From assembly GCA_025558075.1 (NCBI GenBank), contig JAHLKF010000028.1:186001-250000 (forward strand): a stretch of DNA of 64,000 nucleotides. The letters run 5' to 3'. Positions 20,872-31,900 of this stretch are shown piece after piece (positions within the stretch are counted from its first letter, which is position 1; each line of letters starts with the position of its first letter). The stretch comes from Gaertneriomyces semiglobifer. Its lineage: Eukaryota > Chytridiomycota > Chytridiomycetes > Spizellomycetales > Spizellomycetaceae. The notes under the pieces were generated by a model. It worked only from the letters and a program-made list of their open reading frames with translations. It ran no database searches and had not been told where the DNA came from. Made by a program: the position numbers and the translations under genes.

Positions 20872-22860
20872 TTAAAGGGCCTTTACCATTTCCACAAACT
20901 TGTCAACATCCTCCTGCACACGCACGACCCACCTCGCAACTCTTGATCTATCCCGCCGTACTTCCACGTCCTTTACACCCCACTCCACACACGCGCTCGC
21001 CCGCTCCGCACTCGCCACCGCCTCCTCCTTCCACCTCGTCATCCAAAACATGGCGACCTCCAAATGCGTAACGACATGCAGATGCACCGTATGTGACGCG
21101 AGCCGCGGGAGAGACGATACAGTTTCAATGAGGAGGGAGAGCTTTTTGGAGGGTGATACTGCCCGGTGGGATTTTGAGAGGAGGTGGAAGATGTGTTTCT
21201 GGCTTTGTCGTTCGCGTGGGGTGAGTGTGTGAGAGATGTATCCGAATGCTGGGCCGCTGAGTGTCCATGCGTTGATTCCACGGAGGGATATGAACCGGGA
21301 TGAGGTCGTGCGCCAACTGCCGGCGGATACTTTCGGGACTAAAAAAAATTACCACAAGAAACGCAAAACAGAAAATGGGAGAAAGAAGTGTGTGAGAACC
21401 CGCAAAACTGATGCCCACGCTTTTAGATCGCGCACGAAATTTGGAAAACACGTACCACGTGGGATATTTGCATACCCCGATGAAGAAAGCTTTTGCGATT
21501 TTCTTCTTGGTCTATTAGGCGATCGTTTTCGTCGCTCGACATGTGCGAGCCCATAGGGTCTCCCCACCCTTCTCCTTCGAAGCGGCTTACACTCTCTTCG
21601 ACCCGCCATCACTCCCTGATTAAGAAAGCGTGTGGATATTCCAGCAGGTCTCCACGCCGGCTTTTGCCGCCGTGTGACCACGGGTTGGTTCCACCTCACA
21701 TTCCTCATCGAGTCTGTCACTGATTCCATATCCGACGACTCTTCCGATTCATGCATGTGCGGCGGTGTAGGCGGTGCCTCTGGCGGCGGGCTTCTGCTTC
21801 GCACCGACGAGAAAGACATGCTGCGGGACGGGATGCGGATGGACTCGATGTTGGGATGATGGTTAAGGGAGTCCGAGGAGTCGTGGCGACGCGGAGGTGT
21901 AGGTGCAGAAGAGAGCGGCGGACTTCGACTCTTCATGGACGAGAGCGAGAGCGAGCGTGACGGGATTTTGAAGGTTTCGATGTATGGGTGGTGGTTGAGA
22001 GAGTCTGAGGAATCGTGAGGGCGTGGAGGTGTGGGTGGCGCTGTAAGTGGAGGGCTCCGGCTACGAACGGATGAGAGGGATAATGTTCGGGATGGAGCAC
22101 GAACTTCATCTGGTTCGGGGTACTGCGGTGTGGGTGAGCTGATGAGCGTCTCGTGTGATTTCGGTTTGGGAAGTGGAGGCAACACAGGCAAGGCACTTGG
22201 TGCGTGAGTATCCTCAGCTATAATGGTTGTCGGTGTACCGAAGTGCACGTGTTTTTCATCATCATCATTATTATCATGCAAACTGGATGATTCGGCGTCT
22301 GCCGTAATGTCGACGGGATGAGCGTCAAACCAGACGTGCTTGTCCTCTTCGATGGGTGAGGCAATGATAGCAGGGGTCTCCAAAAAATGAACTTGGCTAT
22401 GTCTCCCTGCATCCTCCACATCCGAATTCTTACGCTCGTTTTGAACCGATGCCAGGGGAATGTCAGGCAAGTCTTCCCCAATAGGTCCATCATTTTGCAA
22501 AGGCAGCGCCGCGACCATCACCGGCACCCCATTCTCTCCACCATCCACATTCACTGCTTTTTGCGCATCCGTTTCTTCCGCCCGCGTCTCATCCTTGATA
22601 TCCTCTTTCTTTGCATTCGCTCTTGAGGTTTCATCACTTGATATTTCCTCTTCACGCTCTACCTCACCCTTCCTCCACGCCCCTCCGCTCCTGATCCACA
22701 TCCCCGCCAACCCGGCTCCCTTGAACTTGACATGCGGACTGCTCACACCTCGCTCAGGAGCAAAGAGAAGTGTACGTCGGAAAGACGCGTCGACGGGCAT
22801 GTCGGAATCATCGTCGGTCCACTCAGAATCAGAGGTATACGGCGACACAGCTTGGGCCAT
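20872..22860 (-). CDS. Ser/Pro-rich repeat protein of unknown function
   Basis: Two exons, 21456-22860 and 20872-21338, joined in phase 1, give 623 residues. No known family. The N-terminus MAQAVSPYTSDSEWTDDDSD is acidic, followed by a short conserved-looking stretch (GAGLAGMWIRSGGAW). Residues about 253-385 hold three imperfect repeats of about 44 residues, each with SLSS(V/M)(R/K)SRSPP, a PPTPP turn and HDSSDSLNHHP: likely SR-kinase or CDK sites. The C-terminal exon is different, compact and helical (HIFHLLSKSHRAVSPSKKL, HVVTHLEVAMFWMTRWKEEA, VVRVQEDVDKFVEMV) and may be the folded, functional domain. The intron ends in a T-rich acceptor. Lies directly downstream of haspin in transcription, with 195 nt between them. 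Confidence 0.75.
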
Positions 22861-23591
22861 CCTCTTGACCGTTACTCCAATTGTTCAATACTCTCGTCCA
22901 AAAAAAAAGACGAAAGAAGCCAATTGAATGACTCTGTAAACCGCTGTTGCAAGTTTTTGATGCTAATGTTACTGTATTCAAACGTTGGGGATATAGCTAG
23001 GCGGGAGAAAGAACGAAAATTATAGAAGGTCCTCCTTCCGCAGTTCGAGTTTTTAACACCCGTTTTATTCTCCGTTTTTAAGGGTCATCGGCCTCCTGGC
23101 ACTGGTGTGCTATTTTCTCACGCGTCAATAACAAGGGATAGGTCAGATATTACGCGGGAGCTTGCTTGAATCTTGAATTCGTGACCTATGCTCGGTTTTT
23201 GAAGACGTCTTTGACTTCGCCAGCACTTGTGACACCTGATGAAAAGCTGCCGAAACACTCGAATGCCGCGGTTGTGAGGGAGATTGCGCATGCTGCCTTT
23301 CAGCAAGTGGAATCTGAAAAGACGAATAATATGTAGATGTGTTTCATTGAATTAGCTTGAGTGTGTAAATGCCGGTCTTCTCCCACTTCTCGGGGCACAA
23401 TGTCCTTATGAGTTTCTAGCGTGCTGTTTGGCTTTGCATACAAAATATCACTATCGCTGTCCTTGGAGTGTCTTCAAAGTCGAATTCGAGCTGGTGGGCC
23501 CTCATCGGAAAGGTTGAGGACCAGTAGCTTGCGAACACAACCTACCCCGGCATTTTATGGAGAAGTTTTATCTTCGACGTTGCAACGCAAG
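22861..23591. other. Intergenic region
   Basis: Divergent spacer between the minus-strand Ser/Pro-rich gene and plus-strand genes. No gene-like frame seen. Confidence 0.45.
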
Positions 23592-23814
23592 ATGAAAGAC
23601 GTCCAGGTAGCACCTCAAAGTGCCTCGACCCCAACTCCTTGTCCTCCTTTCCGCGAGTCATACACATACGTTAACGACGTGGACCAACGACTGGAAAGAA
23701 TCTGTGGTGACATGTTGTTCTCAAGTCTCTTCGTTGTCAAAACTGTCAATGGTAAGGAGAATTTTCCTAACTTGTACCTGTCGAAATGTGACTTTGGACG
23801 ACACAGGCTATAAA
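23592..23814 (+). CDS. Possible small protein, tentative
   Basis: ATG at 23592 opens MKDVQVAPQSASTPTPCPPF, followed by VDQRLERICGDMLFSSLFVV and a GTAAGG donor at 23752; an acceptor near 23808 gives only a few more codons in phase. The segment looks protein-like but no family is recognised and the second exon is uncertain. It may instead be part of the 5' leader of the next gene. Confidence 0.25.
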
Positions 23815-23960
23815 TAGCATCAGGGAGATCTTGCATCAACCGTCGAAACACTAACGGATTGTCGTAGAAGCCACCTACCCAGGAACCTCTCGACCAAACA
23901 AGTCAGTTCATCGCAGAACGCTTTTCAATATTTGCTTTGGTTATCCTCGAAGAAGAGACA

Positions 23961-25472
23961 ATGGCCGAACGCACGAAACCAGAGCTTCGCTCAGACGTCG
24001 CTGTACAACAGGAACTGAGAAGACTTGCTGGCGAAACACCGTTACCAGATGATTACTTTAAAGAAGTATTTGCTGGTAAACTCAGAGAGGATCAAGGAAG
24101 AGGAGCGGCTCTTGTCCTGAAGCTGATGTTGAAATTCCGGTTGCCAACGGAACACTTTGTTAAGTATAGAGGTAGGTTTCTGATGGGCAAACCGGCCATT
24201 TGCCCAGGACGTTGTTCACGCTTGCACACCAGATGCGTTCAAGAAGTCTCTCAGCGACTTGACGTGGAATCAAATTGTACAAGTGTACCCGCAGTACAAA
24301 ACCCCCCACATGATTCCCCTGCTCACACAAGATGTTTGGTACGTATCTGACAAGTTTTTGGAAGATGTCCTTGCTGCGATGTGGAAAGCGGAGAAGACCA
24401 CCGTTTCCTTGGTGGAAGTCAAAAAGGAGAGTGAACTAGTCCATTGGATGAGTGCGGTACGTTTGTGGTGGCGATAAGGTGTTAAATGGCTGTTGATCAA
24501 CTTGCGCAGGTCGTATTGGAAATCGCGAATTATTTTGAAGGCGCCGTCAGAAACGAACCGGAAAAGTCTATGCGGGGGTCACTGTCGCAAGGGCGGGTGG
24601 AGTTTGTCTGGGTGGCTGTCAGACTTTGTGTGTTGATTGTTCTGGAAATGAACGCGAGTGGATTTGATACCGACAACTACGCTCAGATCATGGCCGAATT
24701 GGAAGGTAAGCAGGTCCTTCGAAATGTCTTGACCATATGATTAAATATTTGCATTAGCGGGCGCTTACAGCAATGTTCTCGAACGCATCTCAGTCGACAC
24801 GATTTACGGGCTTTTAGCCAACAAAGACGGCTGGATTTTTGTTGAGTACTATCCGAACCTAAATCAGTTCAAAATTTCGAGAGCTCTGCAAGTTGACGAT
24901 CGCGACCCCGACTGTCGTGTACAAAATCGCTGCACGGGCATTCGCTTGCTTTGGGGATTGTTTGTGAAGGGGTACTGTAAGGCTGTCGGTGCGATGCAGC
25001 AGCGCAGCAAGGCAACGGTATGTCGCGTCATTTGTGCAGTGTTCCGCAAGTATTACTTAAGCTATTGTAGCTTGAACAAGTGGAGGATGAGCTACGATTA
25101 CTGGGAGCTGAAGGCTATACCGAGGCATCTATATCTGCGCGCAGGCGGCCAAGAATTGTCTACACGCGGGACCAGTTAGAGCAGGAAATGAAAGAACGAA
25201 AAGACAGTTCGGCGAAATGGGACGCTACGGCTCAGTTTGCGTTTCAGGCCTTAAGAGCATCAGAGACTGCTCAGACGGACCAGGACTTTGAGAAAGCAGT
25301 TAGGTGCCTCCATTAAAGGTATATTTCTCGTTCAAGGTTCACCAAGCACGCTGGTTTCACATGGCTTTTCCGTAGCATTTCCAGTATTCCAGAGCATTAT
25401 GTGCAGGCCGAAAACATTCTAGAAATGTACCGCAGGAACAAGCAACAAGCCATCGCAGTCCGGGAATTCTAG
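23961..25472 (+). CDS. Six-exon orphan protein, 406 residues
   Basis: Exons 23961-24171, 24233-24456, 24510-24705, 24758-25017, 25071-25303 and 25376-25472 all join in frame with GT-AG sites, which makes the model convincing although I do not recognise the family. The protein is mostly helical. Characteristic stretches are DDYFKEVFAGKLREDQGRG, WNQIVQVYPQYKTPHMIPLL, the hydrophobic VEFVWVAVRLCVLIVLEM, RLLWGLFVKGYCKAVGAM and a charged coiled-coil-like segment (LEQVEDELRLLGAEG, then RDQLEQEMKERKDSSAKW). It ends SIPEHYVQAENILEMYRR...VREF. The last donor (GTGCCT) is weak. No signal peptide is evident. ATG 23961 was chosen over an in-frame GTT further up. Possibly a subunit of a larger complex, by composition only. 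Confidence 0.7.
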
Positions 25473-25498
25473 TTGTACCAGTCAAAGCACCGCGCGCA

Positions 25499-25609
25499 GG
25501 GTTATTTACGACAATCAGTGCAGGTCGAGTGCAGTAGGTCGACGGCTATTCTACACTGCACGAGACCACCAAGCAGCAGTTCGAGGGCACTGATTGTCGT
25601 AAATAGCCC
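25499..25609. mobile_element. Short inverted-repeat (MITE-like) element
   Basis: A 23-bp terminal inverted repeat with one mismatch brackets 111 bp: GGGTTATTTACGACAATCAG at 25499 matches the reverse complement ending at 25609. Inside, TCGAGTGCAGT and ACTGCACGA form a second imperfect dyad, so the whole unit can fold into one long hairpin. It lies 27 nt past the stop codon of the six-exon orphan gene. No clear target-site duplication, so calling it mobile is an inference. Confidence 0.55.
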
Positions 25610-26031
25610 GTAACAAGCGTGCTATAACTTATTAATACCACGATTGGAGGACGTCGAGGGGATGAACAGACGTATCATAATTATGCACATGGAAGGCAAC
25701 GCTACAATTCGAAGCAAACTAACCGTACCGGCCTCACTCCGCGCAAGCCCCTAACATGGTCTGACCTAACACCTGCAGCCTGCAGGTCTGTGCGCGTTGA
25801 AGCGACTGTACGAATCCGCAGCGGTGAAAGCGACTACATCTTCTTCCTCGGACCAAGCTGACACCGAGATCGCGTTGATGGGTGTTCTTGCAAAATATGC
25901 GTTGCACGGGTCCTTCCAGCTCGAGAGTGACGAGGAACGTAGGGAATCTTGTTTAGGGAGCCTCTTATAGGAGCGCTCCCACTGAGCAAAACGGTTTCCA
26001 GCACTTTGCAGCTGCTTTCCTTTCCCTTGTA

Positions 26032-26103
26032 CGAGCTTACCAGGGATCGAACCTGGAATCTCCTGATCCGTAGTCAGGCGCCTTCCCATTTGGCCATAAG
26101 CCC
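26032..26103 (-). tRNA. tRNA-Arg (anticodon ACG)
   Basis: A 72-nt intronless cloverleaf. Acceptor stem GGGCTTA pairs with TAAGCTC (one G-T pair), discriminator base G. D-arm GCC/GGC, anticodon stem CCTGA/TCAGG with loop CTACGGA (anticodon ACG, Arg, read as ICG after editing). T-stem CCAGG/CCTGG with loop TTCGATC, and variable loop AGATT. The A-box (TGGCCAAATGG) and B-box (GGTTCGATCCC) are good. The first run of four T on its strand is about 40 nt downstream. Confidence 0.93.
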
Positions 26104-26699
26104 CTAAGATGCCAAATCTAAAATTTTGTATGGAAATGAAGTTTTGACATTTTTGCCGAGTCCTCAACGCGTTTCTTGAAAACCGACACAAACGCGACTT
26201 TTCACCGTTGACCAACAAACCGACCATGTTTGACCACTTTAAAAGACCTCAAGGTAGTCATGATAGACCAGCCTACAGGCTTTCGGAGCCGCTAACAAAT
26301 GCGTGCCGGAGAATATCATCTTTTTCCGAGTGGGTGTCTCGTCGCATCACTTCGAGAATGTGCATCCGAAGAAATCGCGACTTGCGGTGAAGCCACTGAT
26401 GCAAAACCAAACTTGCGTTCTTGGTGACTATCTATGAATGAATGTTGAGAGGTAACTTATAACTGCCTCCACCGACAGACGTCAATGTCCGGCGTCACTG
26501 ATCGATAACACTTAATAAGTGTGTCCCACACGCGTCCTCACTCATCTGTCAGTCTCACTACGGTAACGTACGCTCCAGGCCAACAAGCTTGCCAGCAGCA
26601 GAGCGGTGCTGCATTGTAGGTGATCACCATGCTTATTTTACGATCCCCGGGCAAACACTCATTCCCGCCAGTTTTAGCTTGTTGTATACACTATGCACC
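26104..26699. other. Intergenic region
   Basis: Upstream of the tRNA. Only short frames without features; nothing supported. Confidence 0.4.
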
Positions 26700-27323
26700 A
26701 TGTTCGGGGCAGCGGAGGCGGAGAATGTCAAGCCAGCCAAGAACTTTCCCAGTAAGTGTTCTGGGGTGCAGATAACGGGACCTACTCTTGTGGGGCCCAC
26801 CGAGACCCCTCGACCCCCCACCTGAGATGTTTGGCATGATTGGATCCGGGCTCCGTCCATCCTGGATATGGGCGCATAGTTCTTAGTTTCGCTTTCATGC
26901 CTGTTCCAGTTAACGTTGCTCCTCCTCTTGTGGGGCCCACCGAGACTTTCGACCCCCCACCTGAGATGTTTGGCATGATTGGATCCGGGCTCCGTCCATC
27001 CTGGATATGGGCGCATAGTTCTTAGTTTCGCTTTCATGTCTGAGCAAGCGTTAGCCTGCACCCCCTCTGCACCCCCATTGATTGCCAATATGGATCTTAC
27101 GTTGACCAAATTTGTGTTGTTCACTAGAGAATATGCGCCGGTGATTGGAGAACATTTAGCAGAGACGGACTACACATCATGGGATTTGGCCTTGTGTCTG
27201 GCACATGTCATACGTAAATGCGAAACCTCGCTTCATTCGCCATCACTAGAGGACGCATTGGTTGATGGCGCCTCAATGCGTCTTTCTAGTGATGGCGCCT
27301 CGTCGAGGCGATGTCTCTTTTGA
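26700..27323 (+). CDS. Possible two-exon gene with repeat-filled intron
   Basis: ATG at 26700 in good context opens MFGAAEAENVKPAKNFP and meets a GTAAGT donor at 26752. An acceptor at 27053-27054 restores phase into TCTPSAPPLIANMDLTLT, then KFVLFTREYAPVIGEHLAET and SWDLALCLAHVIRKCE. The joined frame is 106 residues and ends at 27323, but its last third runs into the hairpin at 27238, so a further donor near 27213 may be the real exon end. No family recognised. The intron holds the 119-bp direct repeats. Confidence 0.35.
26781..27038. repeat. Tandem duplication, two copies of about 119 bp
   Basis: 26781-26899 and 26921-27038 are nearly identical (a few substitutions and a one-base indel), separated by 21 nt. 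They share TGGGGCCCACCGAGAC at the start and GATTGGATCCGGGCTCCGTC in the middle. Confidence 0.95.
27238..27297. repeat. Long perfect-looking hairpin
   Basis: Left arm 27238-27260 (starting CGCCATCACTAGAG) pairs with right arm 27274-27297 (ending CTAGTGATGGCG) except for one bulge, with a 13-nt loop. About 23 base pairs. Confidence 0.9.
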
Positions 27324-27435
27324 GATGATGCCTTCAAGGTGATGGTGCCTCGTCGAGGTGATGTCTTTTCATAAGGTGATGTCTCCTCGAGATGATGGTG
27401 CCTCTTCAAGGTGATGATGCTTTGTCGAGTCAGCA
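27284..27435. repeat. Degenerate short tandem repeat
   Basis: Units of roughly 18-20 nt built on GTGATGGTGCCTCGTCGAG recur about seven times with substitutions. The block starts inside the right arm of the hairpin, so the two may share an origin. Confidence 0.7.
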
Positions 27436-28420
27436 ATGTGAGGTGCGACCTCTTCCCATGTTCCACACCGCCACACATGCTGTCACGGTGGGAACGACTC
27501 CTACACGTATCACCTGCTATTGACGGTATTGTCGGTATCGAAGCGCCAGGATATAAGGCGGTTAGGGGATATGGTATGCCGTCGGATATGTAATAGCATG
27601 TACGTAACTGCAAACAGTTCTGTTTTGAATGTACTCTTACATATATACGGTCATGTTGCCAAAGTGGCTGCTTCGGCCCGAAAAATCTCTCTTGTATACG
27701 TACCAGTTAAAGTCAATACGTTAACTGTGCGCTTCTATCCTTGACTGTTAGGGCATTGGCCCACCTCCGAAAGAAATGGAGTAGAATTTATACGAGGAAC
27801 TTGTGTGTGTGTTCTCGACCAAAGCTGGCGAAGGCAAAAGCTTGTTCTCGAAGGAATCACAATTGCGGAGCTTTCCGATTAACGGACCTCAGCCATGTTC
27901 AAGACGGCCACCAAAATGTGTTTAAGCCATTGCAGCAGCTGCTTCAGGACGAACTGCGAGAACAAAGATACGACAACTTTAATTCGAGGACGTTCGCACG
28001 CGTCAATGCATGCTTATATAATCACTGGCTCAAATCCTTCCCACGCCATTCGCATAGACCTCACTTCCCACAGCAAAACCTACGCCCGCAGTGGCCAGCC
28101 AAGAGCCTCATATTGATGAATCCGTCTCTTGTCACCCACCTACCCATCGTCTTTGTGAGCTAGTTTGACGGCCGTCCCTGCTGCAACTGCATTCGTCCGT
28201 GAGAAAAAACCTCGAGTGCCGTCGGTCAAAAACCGTACACAAGCGCTGGTCTTTCCCAGAGCTATTGCCAAACTCCCATTTCGAAGAAACCACACGATTC
28301 GGTTTGGTTCTTTTTTCGCGTACCAGTCTCGATTCTTCGTTCTCTGTGCGTCCAAACGAACGTCGCTTCCTTTCCGCCCCCCGCAACCGGCCACACGAAA
28401 ACCCGTTTACGTCTAGAAAC
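27436..28420. other. Gene-poor stretch
   Basis: Short protein-like frames occur (for example GPPPKEMEFIRGTCVCVLDQ after a TTAG acceptor near 27750), but they are interrupted and I could not join them. May be remnants or exons of an unrecognised gene. Confidence 0.3.
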
Positions 28421-28738
28421 ATGCGTCGACGAGTCCGCTTCCACATTGCCTCAGACGCAGATTGGGCCCGTCTCCGCGTCCATCTGAGTAGCTACAAGGA
28501 AATCCTCTTCTCAACCCCAACATCCACCGTCGCTCTCGGGTCAACCCTAAACTCTTGTAAAGCGCGTCGGTTATATGGACAAGTCGTCGAAATGCGAAAA
28601 GTCTTGCGGCCAATTGATCCTGTGGGTGTGTCGATTCTGAATTCGGCTGCAAAGGATGTTAGAACGGTTTGTCGGCAGACGATTGTGCGATTGGCGTTTC
28701 TGGCGTTGAGTATTGCGGATCGATATGGGCTGGAATGA
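28421..28738 (+). CDS. Small basic protein, tentative
   Basis: ATG at 28421 opens 105 residues: basic MRRRVRFHIASDADWARLRV, then RRLYGQVVEMRKVLRPIDP and a hydrophobic helix (RLAFLALSIADRY). The frame is open upstream to 28199 and a CTAG acceptor lies 4 nt before the ATG, so this could be a last exon. Minus-strand frames overlap the upstream part. Not recognised. Confidence 0.3.
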   Translation: MRRRVRFHIASDADWARLRVHLSSYKEILFSTPTSTVALGSTLNSCKARRLYGQVVEMRKVLRPIDPVGVSILNSAAKDVRTVCRQTIVRLAFLALSIADRYGLE

Positions 28739-29001
28739 TCTTATGGCCGAGGGTGATAGGAAATGGCGTGGTGATTGGGTAGATGGTCATGTAGGTTTCA
28801 AAGATACCCAACTATATAAGAATTTGGTTGTGACCCTTCTTCTGCCCGATATGTTTTGAGCCGACTATGTCAAATTTTAGTCCGCGCGATTTGCAGACAA
28901 TGCATTCGTCTACAAACCTAAGTACTACTAAGTACCAAAATATATCAAATGCAACAAACGCGACAGTCTGACGTACAGGATGCAACAACCGCTATATAAT
29001 T

Positions 29002-31518
29002 CTACTCGAACTCAATCATTACCTCATCACCCTGCACACTAGCACCAGCCTTCACATACACCTTCTTCACTTTGCCGACCCGCGGTGCCCTCAACACGTT
29101 CTGCATCTTCATCGCCTCAACAACGGCCAACTCGCTTCCTTCGGCAACCGTGTCGCCTTCCTTGACGGTGACGCTTACAACTGTACCAGGCATGGGTGCG
29201 AGAATCATACGGGTGAGATCAAGCTTGGGCTTTTCCTTCATATGGCGCTTGAGTGTGTTTTGGCGAGGAGTCAGGATGGTGATGGGGAACTGTGTACCGT
29301 GAAGCTGGAGGGTATAGCCGAGAGGGCTTGATGCGAGGTATTGTAAAGTGGCCTTTCGAGCGGGTGCAGAGCCAGAAGTGACGGTTGTGTGAACAAGAGG
29401 TGCTTCCCAGTTCCAGTCAGCAGTGATCTCCACAGCTTTGCCACCGTCAATTTGCACAGAGAAGGTATCGTCCTTCTTCATAGACTTCACCTTGACAGTG
29501 TGCTCAACGCTGTTCTCGCCACCACCAACAGCAACAACGAACTCCCACTCTTGTGGTGTAGTCGAGCGAGCAGCCAAGCTGGCCATGTCGCCACCTCCTG
29601 CCAACCAGGTACGGTTGCGGAGCTGACGCTGAATGTGAACGTACGCAGCGGATGCAACAAGCTCTTCGCGTGTCTCAGGGGTAAGGGCGTGTCCCTTGAA
29701 ACCGGCAGGGTATTCTTCAGCAAGGAAAGCAGTCGAAAGCTTGCCGGCCTTGAAGCGCGGGTGCGAAATTACGTCGCGGAGAAGAGGAATATTGTGGGTA
29801 ACACCTACCTCATCCCATTAGAAAACATGAACTGCCATCCAAAAAAAACCGACGTATGTACCTTTGATCACATAACTGTCAAGGGCCTTCTCCATGTTCT
29901 TAATGGCAATGTCACGGGTCTCGCCATACGTGCAGAGCTTGCAAATCAAAGGATCATAATAGACGCTGATTTCTGAGCCCTCCACAATGCCGGAGTCGCA
30001 GCGAACCTCGTTACCCTCGGCAACAGGCTCAATGTACTTGTTAAGCGTACCAATAGAGGGAAGGTATTTCTCAGGGTCTTCTGCGTAGACACGGGACTCG
30101 AATGCCCATCCTTGGAGTTTCACATCCTTCTGGTGGAACGACAGGTGCTGACCAGCAGCGACACGGATCATTTGCTCAACAAGGTCAAGCCCAGTGATGT
30201 ACTCGGTAATTGGGTGCTCCCTAAAATTGGAGGCGGTCATTACGTTGAAACTGACTTTCAAGACAAAAAAAGAGGAGCACAACTCACACTTGAAGACGTG
30301 TGTTCATTTCCAAAAAGTAAAAGTTCCTTTTCGGATCTACCAGGAACTCGCAAGTACCAGCAGAGTAGTAGCCTACCTGCTTGGCCAAGGCGACAGCCTG
30401 TTCCCCCATAGCCTTGCGAGTGGCGGCGTCAATATGGACACTAGGTGCTTCTTCAATAACTTTTTGGTTCCTCCTCTGAATGGAACATTCACGCTCCGGC
30501 AAGTACACAACGTTTCCATGTTTATCTCCAATCAGTTGAATCTCAATATGGCGAGGGTCCACCACGAACTTCTCCACCAAGAGACGGTCGTCCCCGAAAG
30601 ATGACATTGCCTCCGAAGAGGAAATTTTGAAGGCCTCACGCGCCTCCTTGTCGTTCCTGAGTGACGGTGAATGAGTCGCTAGCGCAATCGTGGATGCAGA
30701 ATGCTCGTTCGAATTCCTTACCATGCGATTCGCATACCCTTACCACCACCTCCGGCACTCGCCTTAATCATGACCGGATATCCAATATTCCTCGCAATCT
30801 CTACTGCATGTTCCGCATCCTTGACTACTCCGTTGAAACCGGGAATTGTGTTCACCTTTGCCTCAGATGCGATAATTTTGGACTGAATCTTGTCGCCCAT
30901 TGCGGCCATAGCTGATTCGTTTGGCCCAATGAAGGTGCAACCAATCTCATCAAGCGCGTGCACAAAATGAGAGTTTTCCGATAAGAACCCGTAGCCTGGA
31001 TGAGACGGTTGACGGTTATCAAATAGTCGCGCCAAATTGAAACGCCGCTCAAGACCATCGCCCTACATACCAGGATGTACAGCTTGTGCACCGGTACTTT
31101 TTATAGCGCCAACAATGTTGGGAATGTTGAGGTAAGACTTGCTCGTCGGTGGAGGACCAACGTGAACAGCCTCATCCGCCATGCGCACATGCAACGAGTT
31201 GGCGTCTGCATCGGAGTAAATGGCAACGGTTTTTATGCCCATTTTCTTTGCTGTCTTGATGACGCGGCATGCAATCTCTCCACGGTTGGCAATGAGGATC
31301 TTGTCAAAAGTCTGTTATCGAAGACCACCGTGAATAAGATGTACATCTACGTTCGCCAGGAGCGATGAAGGCCAAGCCAAATATACCTTTCCATAGTCCG
31401 CAGTCGCACTTGGCGCTGTTGCGAACGCTCTCCTCGCTGCGACGCGAAGGGCAGGCGAGAAGAAAGCCTTTGCCCCACATCGTCCGGAGACGATGTTAAA
31501 GTGGAGTTGTGCCAGCAT
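29002..31518 (-). CDS. PCCA: Propionyl-CoA carboxylase alpha chain, mitochondrial
   Basis: Biotin carboxylase and biotin-carrier subunit that carboxylates propionyl-CoA to methylmalonyl-CoA in the mitochondrial matrix. Six exons (31387-31518, 31071-31311, 30722-30995, 30288-30656, 29862-30220, 29002-29804) give 725 residues, almost the human length. A basic, Ser/Ala-rich N-terminus is a likely targeting peptide, then [21 protein letters not shown]-grasp motifs follow: [43 protein letters not shown] and [14 protein letters not shown]. The C-terminal domain ends with VVEAMKMQN, biotin on about Lys691; MQN rather than MEH favours PCC over methylcrotonyl-CoA carboxylase. The partner beta chain is not in the window. 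All junctions are in phase. Confidence 0.95.
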
Positions 31519-31900
31519 GACCGAACCTCTCTTGAAACAGTATGTGCCTTTGCTGCTGGATCTTACTATGCGTCGTGCGTGAGTGCAGGGAGTAGGCGGC
31601 GACGTTGACCAGCGGTGGGAGGAGGAACCAAAGGGAAAAAGCCGGGGCCGGGGGGGAGTACGTCAAAAGAAGGGCGAACACACAGGATAAGAACGAGGTG
31701 GATCTGAGCGTTGGCCGGTGTAGCCGGGACGCGGGTACGCGGGTCAAACGCGTCGCGTGTCCAAATAAGGCATGTCACGTGAGTGACCGCGTCTTCTCCG
31801 ATTATGCGCGCGAGTTTGTGGGGTATATAAAAGTTATCAGAATCATCAAGCGCAAGCCTAACTTATACGTCGAGTATCATCATCCATATCCATCCCCTCG

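Noticed and set aside
28421..28738. LYR-motif mitochondrial assembly factor
   Set aside because: The segment reads RRLYGQ, lacking the LYR signature and downstream Phe.
29002..31518. Assignment as methylcrotonyl-CoA carboxylase alpha
   Set aside because: The biotin site is AMKMQN and the C-terminal region aligns with PCCA; MCC usually has AMKMEH.
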